Source: Bacteroidota bacterium
GTDB lineage: Bacteria > Bacteroidota > Bacteroidia > 2-12-FULL-35-15
Length of the DNA stretch: 64,000 nt
Reading direction: 5' to 3'
Assembly (NCBI GenBank): GCA_016722565.1
Contig: JADKIU010000002.1
Span: forward strand, 434,001-498,000
Shown here: positions 32,373 through 40,646 of the stretch, in pieces
Layout of the letters: each line of letters begins with the position of its first letter
Numbering within the stretch: position 1 is the first letter of the stretch
The notes under the pieces: model-generated
What the model saw: only the letters and a program-made list of their open reading frames with translations
Told to the model about the DNA's origin: nothing
The model's database searches: none
Program-made: the position numbers and the translations under genes

Positions 32373-34191
32373 ATGGCAGAAACAGTAGAAGCACCAGTAT
32401 CATTAGAAGCATTTGATTGGAATGCAGTAGGAAACAAAGGGGAAACCTATTCGAAAGCAGATCGTGAAAAATACGATTCACTTTACGAAAAAACCCTAAA
32501 ATCAGTTGCAGCAAACGAAATCATTGATGGAAAAGTTGTAGCTAAAAACAGCAAAGAAGTTGTTGTAAACATTGGTTACAAATCAGATGGTGTTGTTCAA
32601 TTAACAGAATTTCGTTACAATCCTGATTTAAAAATCGGTGATATTGTTGAAGTGTATGTTGAATCACAAGAAGATAAAAGCGGACAGTTAATCCTATCTC
32701 ATAAAACGGCTCGCGCCATGAAATCATGGGATCGTGTTAACCAAGCGCTTAATAACGATGAAATTATCAAAGGTTATGTTAAATGCCGTACAAAAGGTGG
32801 TCTAATCGTTGATGTATTTGGTATTGAAGCTTTCTTACCAGGTTCTCAAATTGATGTGAAACCAATCCGTGATTACGATGTTTATGTTGGAAAAACAATG
32901 GAATTTAAAGTTGTGAAAATCAACAACGAATTCAAAAACGTTGTAGTTTCTCACAAAGCATTAATTGAAGCGGAATTAGAACAACAGAAAAAAGAAATCA
33001 TCTCTAAATTAGAAAAAGGACAAGTATTAGAAGGTACTGTGAAAAACATTACTTCTTATGGTGTGTTCATCGATTTAGGTGGTGTTGATGGTTTAATTCA
33101 CATTACCGATTTATCTTGGGGTCGTATTAACCACCCAGAAGAAATCGTGAAATTAGACGAGAAAATTAACGTTGTAATTTTAGATTTTGATGATGATAAA
33201 AAACGTATTGCTTTAGGTTTAAAACAATTATCTGCTCATCCTTGGGAAGCTTAAAAGCTGATTTAAAATTGGTGATAAAGTAAAAGGAAAAGTAGTTGTA
33301 ATCGCTGATTACGGTGCTTTTGTTGAAATCGCACAAGGTGTTGAAGGTTTAATCCACGTTTCTGAAATGAGCTGGAGTCAACATTTACGCACTGCTCACG
33401 ATTTCTTAAAAGTGGGTGATGAAGTAGAAGCTGTTGTATTAACACTTGATCGCGAAGAACGCAAAATGAGATTAGGTATGAAACAATTAACTCCTGATCC
33501 TTGGAATATGATTATTACAAAATATACGAAAGGATCTCAACACACAGCAACAGTTCGCAACTTTACCAACTTCGGTATTTTTGTTGAATTAGAAGAAGGT
33601 GTTGATGGTTTAATCCACATCTCTGACTTATCATGGTCTAAAAAAATCAAACATCCTTCAGAATTCACTAAAATCGGTGATAAAATCGAAGTTGTTGTTT
33701 TAGAAATAGATGGTGAAAATCGTAGATTGAGCTTAGGACACAAACAATTGGAAGAAAATCCATGGGATGTGTTTGAAACCATCTTCACTGAGAATTCAGT
33801 TCACCAAGGAACTATTACAAGTGTAATGGAAAAAGGTGCAATCGTTTCTATGCCTTACGGTGTTGAAGCATTCTGCCCAACTCGTCACTTGTTGAAACCG
33901 GATGGTTCATCTGCGAAAGTAGAAGAAGTATTGGATTTCAAAGTTCTTGAATTCAACAAAGACGGTAAAAAAATCATCGTTTCTCATAGCAAAATCAATG
34001 AAGAAGTAACTGCTGCTGAAAAAGCTGCTGTTGCAACTGAAAAGAAAGCAGCTGGAGACGAAGAGAAAAAAGCTGTTAAAAAAGTAAAAGACAGTGTTGA
34101 AAAAACAACACTAGGCGATATGGATGTTCTTTCAAATCTGAAAGCAGATATGGAAGAGTCTGAAAAAAAATCGACTAAAAAGTCTGAATAA
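32373..34191 (+). CDS. rpsA: 30S ribosomal protein S1 (broken by two one-base gaps)
   Basis: RNA-binding ribosomal protein required for translation initiation. The start at 32373 (MAETVEAPVSLEAFDW) is the natural one. Six S1/OB domains are seen: two divergent N-terminal ones, then four of the GVFIDLGGVDGLIH / GAFVEIAQGVEGLIH type. As written the frame ends at 33254 (SAHPWEA). Reading resumes one frame over, ADLKIGDKVKGKVVVIADYG and onward to 34191. The join needs one T in 33251-33252 and one A in 33265-33268. With these, domain 4 is intact and the protein is about 606 aa, usual for the phylum. Because S1 is essential, sequence error is the likely cause. Confidence 0.92.
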
Positions 34192-34197
34192 TATTTT

Positions 34198-34250
34198 CCC
34201 CCGCTTACGCGCGGGGGAGAATCTAAAAACCCACGCCATGGTTTTTTAGA
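34198..34250 (+). repeat. Two hairpins between rpsA and its terminator
   Basis: CCCCCGC / GCGGGGG (34198-34204, 34211-34217) and TCTAAAAACC / GGTTTTTTAGA (34222-34231, 34240-34250). They stand immediately before the main terminator, giving three stacked hairpins after rpsA. The second has no T tract beyond its own stem. Confidence 0.55.
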
Positions 34251-34287
34251 AAAAAGCGCTCCCGTACTGTGGAGCGCTTTTTTATTT
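34251..34287 (+). terminator. Rho-independent terminator after rpsA
   Basis: AAAAAGCGCTCC / GGAGCGCTTTTTT with an 8-nt loop, followed by ATTTTA. It lies about 60 nt after the rpsA stop. Confidence 0.9.
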
Positions 34288-34314
34288 TAATTCCCCTCAA
34301 TTCATTTTTTTTAT

Positions 34315-34322
34315 TAAATTTG
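34315..34322 (+). promoter_or_regulatory. -7 element TAAATTTG before pyrR
   Basis: TAAATTTG ends 8 nt before the pyrR ATG at 34331, implying a transcript start only a few bases before the start codon. No TTG at the proper distance. Confidence 0.5.
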
Positions 34323-34330
34323 TGCTCTAG

Positions 34331-34867
34331 ATGAAGCCAAGAATTATTTTAGACAGTAAACTTCTAGAAATCACCGTTACCCGGCTTTGTTATCAATTAA
34401 TTGAAATTCACAACGACTTCTCGAATACAGTAATCATCGGCCTGCAGCCGCGTGGAACTCTTTTAGCATCCCGAATTCATAAAAAACTTCAGGAAATTTT
34501 AAAGCGAAAAGACATCAAATACGGCACATTGGATATTACCTTTTACCGTGACGACTTTCGCCAAAAGGAATTGGTACCCAATGCGACCAACATCGATTTT
34601 ATTATTGAAGGCAAAAATGTAATCATGGTAGATGATGTGTTGTTCACCGGAAGAACCATTCGTGCCGGGTTAGATGCAATGCTAGCTTTTGGCAGACCAA
34701 ACGATGTTGAATTACTCGTTTTGATTGACAGACGCCTCAGCAGACATTTACCAATACAAGCTAAGTACATCGGAAAAACAATTGATTCTATCGCTTCAGA
34801 GAAAGTAAAAGTAGAGTGGAAAGAAACAGATGGAATAGATAGAGTAACACTTTTATCTAATGATTAA
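34331..34867 (+). CDS. pyrR: PyrR: pyr regulator / uracil phosphoribosyltransferase
   Basis: PyrR-family protein, 178 aa. The PRPP-binding loop is VIMVDDVLFTGRTIRAGLDA near residues 97-116, with RPxD-like FGRPNDVELLVLIDRRLSRHLPI. In Bacillus PyrR controls the pyr operon by attenuation and has weak UPRTase activity. No attenuator can fit here if the -7 box at 34315 is used, so regulation may differ. It forms an operon with pyrB, 12 nt downstream. Family call secure; RNA-binding role inferred. Confidence 0.92.
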   Translation: MKPRIILDSKLLEITVTRLCYQLIEIHNDFSNTVIIGLQPRGTLLASRIHKKLQEILKRKDIKYGTLDITFYRDDFRQKELVPNATNIDFIIEGKNVIMVDDVLFTGRTIRAGLDAMLAFGRPNDVELLVLIDRRLSRHLPIQAKYIGKTIDSIASEKVKVEWKETDGIDRVTLLSND

Positions 34868-34879
34868 AGAAAACAACTA

Positions 34880-35803
34880 ATGACCAAATTAAGTACAAAA
34901 CATTTACTTGGAATCAAAGATTTAACGGCAGAAGACATTCATTTGATTTTGCAAACTGCCGAAAATTTTAAAGAAGTCATTAATCGTCCCATTAAAAAAG
35001 TTCCTTCCCTCAGAGATATTACCATTGCCAATTTATTTTTTGAAAATTCTACTCGCACCAAACTATCCTTCGAACTTGCTGAAAAACGGCTAAGTGCAGA
35101 TGTTGTGAATTTTGCTTCCGCATCTTCATCCGTAAAAAAAGGCGAAACGTTGATTGATACAGTAAACAACATCCTCGCAATGAAAGTCGATATGGTGGTG
35201 ATGCGCCATCCGAATCCGGGGGCGGCAGTATTCTTATCCAAACACATCGATGCAAAAATCATTAATGCAGGTGACGGAGCGCATGAACATCCTACACAAG
35301 CTTTGCTAGATGCATTTTCAATAAAAGAAAAATTAGGTTCTGTAAAGGGTAAGAAAATTGCCATCATTGGCGATATTCTACACTCCAGAGTTGCCTTGTC
35401 GAATATCTTTTGTTTACAGAAACTCGGGGCAGAAGTAATGGTCTGCGGACCAACCACCTTAATGCCGAAGTATATTCATAGCTTAGGTGTGAAAGTAGAA
35501 CATAACCTCAAAAAAGCACTTGAATGGTGTGATGTGGCAAACATGTTACGCATTCAATTGGAACGACAAGACATCAAATATTTCCCTTCTTTGCGCGAAT
35601 ACACCATGTTGTTTGGATTAAACAAAGAAATACTCGATTCCCTTTCTAAAAAAATTGTGGTGATGCATCCAGGTCCCATCAACAGAGGTGTTGAAATTAC
35701 CAGCGATGTAGCCGATAGCTCTCAAAGTATTATCCTTGAGCAGGTAGAAAACGGTGTAGCTGTTAGGATGGCGGTATTGTTCCTTTTAGCAGGCAGAGCT
35801 TAG
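34880..35803 (+). CDS. pyrB: Aspartate carbamoyltransferase catalytic subunit
   Basis: First committed step of pyrimidine synthesis: carbamoyl phosphate plus aspartate to carbamoyl aspartate, 307 aa. The carbamoyl phosphate motif FFENSTRTKLSFELA lies at residues 54-68, HEHPTQALLDAF near 135 and MHPGPINRGVEI near 263. Length is standard. No pyrI is seen. pyrR is 12 nt upstream and pyrD is elsewhere at 62811. The stop overlaps the convergent gene's stop by four bases. Confidence 0.96.
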   Translation: MTKLSTKHLLGIKDLTAEDIHLILQTAENFKEVINRPIKKVPSLRDITIANLFFENSTRTKLSFELAEKRLSADVVNFASASSSVKKGETLIDTVNNILAMKVDMVVMRHPNPGAAVFLSKHIDAKIINAGDGAHEHPTQALLDAFSIKEKLGSVKGKKIAIIGDILHSRVALSNIFCLQKLGAEVMVCGPTTLMPKYIHSLGVKVEHNLKKALEWCDVANMLRIQLERQDIKYFPSLREYTMLFGLNKEILDSLSKKIVVMHPGPINRGVEITSDVADSSQSIILEQVENGVAVRMAVLFLLAGRA

Positions 35804-36537
35804 AAACGGTAATTTAAACCGATATTGATTAAGCTAAAACTTCTGTTTTTATAATCTTCTTGGATGTTTTTATTTTGATGGATTGCTTGCATTTCTAAGC
35901 GTGCTCCGTAATAAAAAGACATCCTTTCCAAAACTATTTCATGTCCAATGCAGATGGATGGACAAATTTTATGCAATCGTAATTGATTCGAATGAGCCTC
36001 TGATATCGTCTGAGGAGAGGTAGGGGTACCTCCTGGAGGTCCAGGAAATCTTGGGTCTGAAAATCCACTTGAAGATGTATAGATGTTTTCTGATGTTACG
36101 ACATCTAAATTTCCATTTGCTTGAAGAAAAAAACCTCCAACTGCATCTTCCGAAGAGATATGCCCCGGATAAAATCGTATTCCCAAAGGAATCTTCAGAT
36201 ACGTTAATGTATAATCAATGTATAAATGTGTTTCACCTACATTCTCATTATAAAGAAAATGTTCTTTGTTTAAATATCCGCTTACGTTTAGTTTAAACAG
36301 ATAATTAATTTGATATTGATAATTTATTCCGATGGGATAGAACGGTTGAATGTATAAGCGTTGAGGGCCGTTTGACCTTAATTCGCTATAAGGCATTTTG
36401 TTCCAGTACACAAATTCGATTGGTGAAATAAAAAGTCCAATCGAATGTCTTTTTTCGCCATAGCCATTTTTAAAATAATCTTGTGAAAAAGACGAAATTG
36501 AACAAAAAAGAATAAATAGGGTTAGAAACCGCTTCAT
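35800..36537 (-). CDS. Outer-membrane beta-barrel protein
   Basis: Secreted, 245 aa. Signal peptide MKRFLTLFILFCSISSFSQ. The mature part shows repeating amphipathic strands (SIGLFISPIEFVYWNKMPYS, IGINYQYQINYLFKLNVSGY, YTLTYLKIPLGIRFYPG) and a C-terminal aromatic (INIGLNYRF), consistent with an outer-membrane barrel. A Pro/Gly-rich loop (PRFPGPPGGTPTSPQT) is a likely extracellular turn. No family recognised. The terminal codons overlap pyrB's on the other strand. Confidence 0.75.
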   Translation of the reverse strand: MKRFLTLFILFCSISSFSQDYFKNGYGEKRHSIGLFISPIEFVYWNKMPYSELRSNGPQRLYIQPFYPIGINYQYQINYLFKLNVSGYLNKEHFLYNENVGETHLYIDYTLTYLKIPLGIRFYPGHISSEDAVGGFFLQANGNLDVVTSENIYTSSSGFSDPRFPGPPGGTPTSPQTISEAHSNQLRLHKICPSICIGHEIVLERMSFYYGARLEMQAIHQNKNIQEDYKNRSFSLINIGLNYRF

Positions 36538-36588
36538 AATTGACCTTTTATAGAGTAAATATAATTAAAAAAATGTTGCAAATCAATA

Positions 36589-36620
36589 TTGCTTTGTACC
36601 GCAAAAATTTCATACATTTG
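36589..36620 (+). promoter_or_regulatory. Bacteroidota-type promoter for the STAS gene
   Basis: TTG at 36589-36591 and TACATTTG at 36613-36620, spacing 21 nt. The box ends 20 nt before the ATG. Confidence 0.7.
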
Positions 36621-36640
36621 TTACAAATAATTTTAATCGT

Positions 36641-36988
36641 ATGAGTTTTCAAATAGATAAGGCAGAAAAATACACCATCATTAAATTGTTGGCTGAGAAG
36701 TTGGATAGCAATTTGGCTCCGTCTTTAAAATCAGAATTGGTTGTGATTAGCACGGATGGTGCTAAAAACATCATTATTGACTTGTCGGATACACGCTACT
36801 GTGATTCATCCGGATTGAGCGCTATTTTAGTCGCAAATCGCCTTTGCAAAAACAGTCAAGGTGTGTTTATTTTAACCGGCTTGCAGGATTCTGTAAAAAA
36901 GTTGATTTCAATCTCTCAACTGGATACCATTTTAAACATTACATCATCAGTAAACGAAGCAAAAGAAATGCTTGCTGTTACTGCTTAA
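36641..36988 (+). CDS. STAS-domain anti-sigma factor antagonist
   Basis: Small cytoplasmic STAS protein, 115 aa, of the SpoIIAA/RsbV type that acts in partner-switching. The phosphoacceptor loop is YCDSSGLSAIL, with Ser56 or Ser57 as the likely site. The fold elements YTIIKLLAEKLDS and NIIIDLSDTR are typical. It would be phosphorylated by a kinase and dephosphorylated by a SpoIIE-type phosphatase such as those at 9971 and 28647, but the partners are not adjacent. It has its own promoter and lies upstream of a T9SS gene and rnz. Confidence 0.9.
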   Translation: MSFQIDKAEKYTIIKLLAEKLDSNLAPSLKSELVVISTDGAKNIIIDLSDTRYCDSSGLSAILVANRLCKNSQGVFILTGLQDSVKKLISISQLDTILNITSSVNEAKEMLAVTA

Positions 36989-37017
36989 ATAGATTAATTA
37001 ACTAAATTTCTACTCGC

Positions 37018-37785
37018 ATGATTAAAAAATTACTATTCTCTTTTGCATTTGCAGTAGCTTTTGGATTATCATCCAATGCTCAAATTTGCACACCGGATAT
37101 TTCTTGTATCCCCGTTTCTGAGCCTTATGGTCTTTGTCCGGACAGCACAACAGGGATTGCAATCGGAACAGTTGGAGTTGCTTATTCTCAATTGATGAGC
37201 ATTAAAGTACCAGCAGATCCTTCAAGCTTTGGAGCGCCTCCGGGAACCGGATTAGTATCTATCGAAATTGGTAGCGTAGATAGTTTAGCACCAGGTTTAT
37301 CTTATGCGTGTGTACCTTCTTCTTGTGACTTTCCTGCCAGCACAAATGGTTGTATCTTAATTACCGGAACACCTACTGTTGCTTGGAATAAGCAAGTAAT
37401 TGTGCATGGTATCGGACATTTAACATTCCCGATTATCGGAACACCATTTACGCAAGGCATTGACAACAAACAATACAGAAGCATTGTTGTGGATCCATTA
37501 AGTGTTGAAACATTGGATTTAAACAAATTTGATGTCTCTCAAAACAGTCCGAACCCATTTAGCGAAAACTCTGAAATTCGTTTTTCTACTACCGATAATT
37601 CGAATGTAGATTTCAAAGTATTCAATATGTTAGGCGCTGTTATTTATAGCAAAAATTTCAAAACGGCTAAAGGCGTAAATGTGATTAAAATCGAAGCAAA
37701 CTCTTTTGCTCCGGGTGTTTACATTTATTCAATTACAAATGGAGAGAAAACAATCACAAAACGTATGATTGTTGCCGGAAAATAA
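37018..37785 (+). CDS. T9SS type A sorting domain protein, 255 aa
   Basis: Small secreted protein. Signal peptide MIKKLLFSFAFAVAFGLSSNA, then a Cys-containing domain (ICTPDISCIPVSEPYGLCPD, residues about 22-41) of unknown function. The C-terminal sorting domain has FDVSQNSPNPFSENSEIRFS, FKVFNMLGAVIYS and ends FAPGVYIYS...RMIVAGK. The gene overlaps rnz at a TAATG junction, so the two are translationally coupled although they have unrelated roles. It is an unusual insertion between the STAS gene and rnz. Confidence 0.85.
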   Translation: MIKKLLFSFAFAVAFGLSSNAQICTPDISCIPVSEPYGLCPDSTTGIAIGTVGVAYSQLMSIKVPADPSSFGAPPGTGLVSIEIGSVDSLAPGLSYACVPSSCDFPASTNGCILITGTPTVAWNKQVIVHGIGHLTFPIIGTPFTQGIDNKQYRSIVVDPLSVETLDLNKFDVSQNSPNPFSENSEIRFSTTDNSNVDFKVFNMLGAVIYSKNFKTAKGVNVIKIEANSFAPGVYIYSITNGEKTITKRMIVAGK

Positions 37786-38705
37786 TGCAAAATTTTGAAT
37801 TAACTATTCTTGGTTGCAGCAGTGCAACACCAACATCAAAACGTAATCCAACCGCTCAGCTACTCAATATAGCTGAGCGTTTTTTTTTAATTGACTGTGG
37901 TGAAGCAACCCAAATTCAGTTGCGTAGATTTAAGCTGAAGTTTCAGCGTATCAATCATATTTTTATCAGCCATTTGCATGGTGATCATTATCTCGGACTA
38001 ATGGGATTAATTTCCAGTATGCATTTGTTGGGAAGAACCATTGAATTGCATTTGTATTGTCCTGCAGAATTGCAAGAAATTATTGAAGTACAGTTTAAGC
38101 ATTCCCAATCCTATATCAAATTTCAGATTGTTTATCATCCCCATCAATATGTTGATAATGCCATCATATTTGAAGATGATCGGGTAGAAGTAAGGACGCT
38201 TGTACTTAACCATCGCATCCCTTGCTGTGGTTTTATTTTTAAAGAAAAACCACTTCCACCAACCATTTCAAAAGAAACAATCTATCAGCATCATTTAACG
38301 GTGGAGGAGATTGTTGCCATAAAAGAAGGTTCGGATTTAACAAAAAACAATGGAGAGGTGATTAAAAATAGTGACTTGCTTAATCCACCCTTGGTTCCAA
38401 GAAGTTATGCCTATTGCTCTGATACCTGCTATGATGAAAGAATTATCGATTACATAAAAGGAGTGAACCTATTGTATCATGAAGCAACCTTTTTGCAAGA
38501 AATGGAAGCCCGGGCGAAAGAAACCTTTCATACCACAGCTTTACAGGCAGGAATGATTGCCAAACAAGCGAATGTGAAGCAATTGATGATTGGACATTAT
38601 TCTGCACGCTACAAAGACCTCGAACCATTATTAGTTGAAGCGAAATCAGTTTTTGACAATACAATTTTGGCTATTGAAGGTGAAAACACAGTTATTCAAC
38701 ATTGA
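37785..38705 (+). CDS. rnz: Ribonuclease Z
   Basis: Zinc-dependent endonuclease for 3' processing of tRNA precursors, 306 aa. N-terminal FELTILGCSSATPTSKRNPT and the metal motif FISHLHGDHYLGLMGL (HxHxDH, residues about 60-68) are diagnostic. Further motifs are YCSDTCYDERI and LLYHEATFL, with TTALQAGMIAKQANVK. Length is normal. Its ATG shares its first base with the preceding gene's stop. Confidence 0.94.
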   Translation: MQNFELTILGCSSATPTSKRNPTAQLLNIAERFFLIDCGEATQIQLRRFKLKFQRINHIFISHLHGDHYLGLMGLISSMHLLGRTIELHLYCPAELQEIIEVQFKHSQSYIKFQIVYHPHQYVDNAIIFEDDRVEVRTLVLNHRIPCCGFIFKEKPLPPTISKETIYQHHLTVEEIVAIKEGSDLTKNNGEVIKNSDLLNPPLVPRSYAYCSDTCYDERIIDYIKGVNLLYHEATFLQEMEARAKETFHTTALQAGMIAKQANVKQLMIGHYSARYKDLEPLLVEAKSVFDNTILAIEGENTVIQH

Positions 38706-38788
38706 CCTTCCATGTTTTCCTCGCTTATTGGATTGAATTTTTAATAGGGATAAGTTTATAAGTTTCATCAAAAAAATCACTCAAAAGT

Positions 38789-38818
38789 TTGCAGGAACCA
38801 TTTCAATTTGTACTTTTG
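38789..38818 (+). promoter_or_regulatory. Bacteroidota-type promoter for the response regulator
   Basis: TTG at 38789-38791, 19-nt spacer, TACTTTTG at 38811-38818. It ends 33 nt before the GTG start at 38852. Confidence 0.78.
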
Positions 38819-38851
38819 ACCATTATTTAAAATCAATCTAAATAAAGAAAC

Positions 38852-39520
38852 GTGTCAAAAATCAAGATTATTATAGCCGATAGCCATTTTTTAAGCCGTA
38901 AAGGTTTGGCCATCTTACTTGAAGAAAACACTGATTTCGCTTTAGTTTCTGAAGCATTAAGTGCTTCTGATTTGATTAATCAGGCAAAATTTTATCAGCC
39001 GGATCTTATTATCATCGATTATACGTCTGCGAATTATAGCATCGACAATATTCAGCAAATTGTAAAAAAATATCCGAATACACATTTATTAGCGATTACT
39101 GACTTACAAAGTAATATATCCGTTGCTAAAGCCTTAAATTTAGGCATTATGAGTCATTTGCTGAAAGATTGCGACCAAGATGAGATTGTGGAGGCGATTT
39201 ACAAAACAGCAAAAGGGGAGAAGTTTATGTGTGGTAAAATAGCAAGCGCTGTTTTAATTGATAAAACTGCTGTAAATGAATATACCTGCGAGGGATTAAA
39301 CATCAGCGACCGTGAAATGGAAATCATCAAATTGATTGCAGAAGGGTTGTCGAATAAAGAGGTGGCTGATAAATTATTCCTAAGTACACACACCGTTACA
39401 ACTCATCGTAAAAACATTATGAACAAGCTTGGGGTAAACAATACTGCAGGATTAGTTCTATTTGCTGTTCGTGAGAATATCATTTCTCCAAACCACTTCT
39501 TGTTTTCTGCTACAGCTTAA
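38852..39520 (+). CDS. NarL/LuxR-type response regulator
   Basis: Two-component response regulator, 222 aa. The start is GTG (reading MSKIKIIIADSHFLSRKG). The receiver has the acidic Asp10, phosphoacceptor Asp in LIIIDYTS near residue 55 and LLKDCD with Lys near 106. The output domain is a LuxR-type helix-turn-helix (LNISDREMEIIKLIAEGLSN, then HTVTTHRKNIMNKLGV). No histidine kinase is adjacent, so its signal is unknown. The 3' end overlaps the convergent PepSY gene by 11 nt. Confidence 0.92.
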   Translation: MSKIKIIIADSHFLSRKGLAILLEENTDFALVSEALSASDLINQAKFYQPDLIIIDYTSANYSIDNIQQIVKKYPNTHLLAITDLQSNISVAKALNLGIMSHLLKDCDQDEIVEAIYKTAKGEKFMCGKIASAVLIDKTAVNEYTCEGLNISDREMEIIKLIAEGLSNKEVADKLFLSTHTVTTHRKNIMNKLGVNNTAGLVLFAVRENIISPNHFLFSATA

Positions 39521-40592
39521 TTTTTTTCTTTTTTCTTTTCCCTTTCCACATCAAGAAGCCTGTTACTGGTAAACTTGCGCTTATTAGTGCAGCAAAAAAT
39601 ACAATAAACTGCCCGGTTAACCCAAACACTTTTCCTGTATGAATCGCGTAGTTGGTGCCTTTTAGTTTATCACCTTGCGAAGACGTTTCAAACAAATGGG
39701 CTTTCAATAATTCCCCGGAATATTGATCAAAAAATAATTGATCACTTTTTTTATAAAATCCACCATCATCGTATCGGAATGTAATTCGATAAACTCCAAT
39801 TGAATCTTCTGGTACATTTATAAAACATTCGTTGCTCTGCTTATAAAGTGAAGTGGAATTTTCTAGCACCTGATCTATGGAAATCCGGTTTGAATCCGCG
39901 ATATATTCCGAATGATATTTTCGCTCCTCTTTTTTAGAATGATTGATCCAATACATGGTGTTTTCAGCCCATTTAAACGACCAAACAATTCCTGTTAATG
40001 CGGTAAAAATAATAATCCAGGATGCATAAAATCCGAATACACTGTGCAAATCATACGTTCTCTTTTTGGATGGAGCATTTCGTTTGATGGTTAATTTTTG
40101 TTTTAACAATGCTTTGTTTTGTGGCCACCAGAGAATGATTCCACTCATCAACATGAAAATGAAAATGGTTGCAGAGGTACCTGTGATGATTTTTCCGGTA
40201 TCGCCTAAACAAAGTGAGCGATGCAATTGAAGCACAATTCCGAAAAAATCATTCTCTTTATTAAAGCTTCCTAGTACTTTCCCTGTGTAGGGGTTCACTA
40301 AAACAGATTGTTTGTTCTTTAATATGATTTCAACACTGCTTTCGGGATTGGATTGTATTCGTATGTTTTTAACACCAGGTTTAGGGAACTCCGCTTTTGC
40401 ACTTTTGATTAGTTCGGCAATCGGTTTTCGATTACCTTCTTGTTTTACAAATAAAACATCCTGATATAGTATTGCCCGAAATTCTTCTTCAAAAGCATAA
40501 ATTGCACCGGTTGTAGAAACAACAAAAACAACAGCACCACTGGTCAAACCCAATAATAAATGCAGTTGAAAAAATATTCGTTTAAAAAACAT
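39510..40592 (-). CDS. PepSY-associated membrane protein (ferric reductase-like)
   Basis: Inner-membrane protein, 360 aa from the start at 40592 (MFFKRIFFQLHLLLGLTSGA); an upstream Met at 40625 adds 11 residues. Four transmembrane helices and PepSY-like periplasmic segments are visible, with conserved LHRSLCLGDTGKIITG, DLHSVFGFYASWII and TNYAIHTGKVFG. In the family, His residues bind heme in siderophore reductases such as FoxB/FhuF-like helpers. The siderophore receptor gene lies directly upstream (22 nt), which supports a role in iron release or uptake. Confidence 0.85.
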   Translation of the reverse strand: MFFKRIFFQLHLLLGLTSGAVVFVVSTTGAIYAFEEEFRAILYQDVLFVKQEGNRKPIAELIKSAKAEFPKPGVKNIRIQSNPESSVEIILKNKQSVLVNPYTGKVLGSFNKENDFFGIVLQLHRSLCLGDTGKIITGTSATIFIFMLMSGIILWWPQNKALLKQKLTIKRNAPSKKRTYDLHSVFGFYASWIIIFTALTGIVWSFKWAENTMYWINHSKKEERKYHSEYIADSNRISIDQVLENSTSLYKQSNECFINVPEDSIGVYRITFRYDDGGFYKKSDQLFFDQYSGELLKAHLFETSSQGDKLKGTNYAIHTGKVFGLTGQFIVFFAALISASLPVTGFLMWKGKRKKKKIKL

Positions 40593-40646
40593 AAGAAGTG
40601 AATAAAAACGAGCTGAGGCAATCATGCGCTCAACTCGTTGCTGAAA

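Noticed and set aside
32373..34191. Programmed frameshifting as explanation of the rpsA break
   Set aside because: Two separate corrections in short runs are needed, with no slippery heptamer or downstream structure, and similar breaks occur in unrelated genes here.
34290..34331. PyrR attenuator
   Set aside because: The space is too short, and the only hairpin upstream is the rpsA terminator.
34939..35457. 172-codon ORF antisense to pyrB
   Set aside because: It is fully overlapped by pyrB, which has all catalytic motifs, and its translation resembles the complement of conserved codons.
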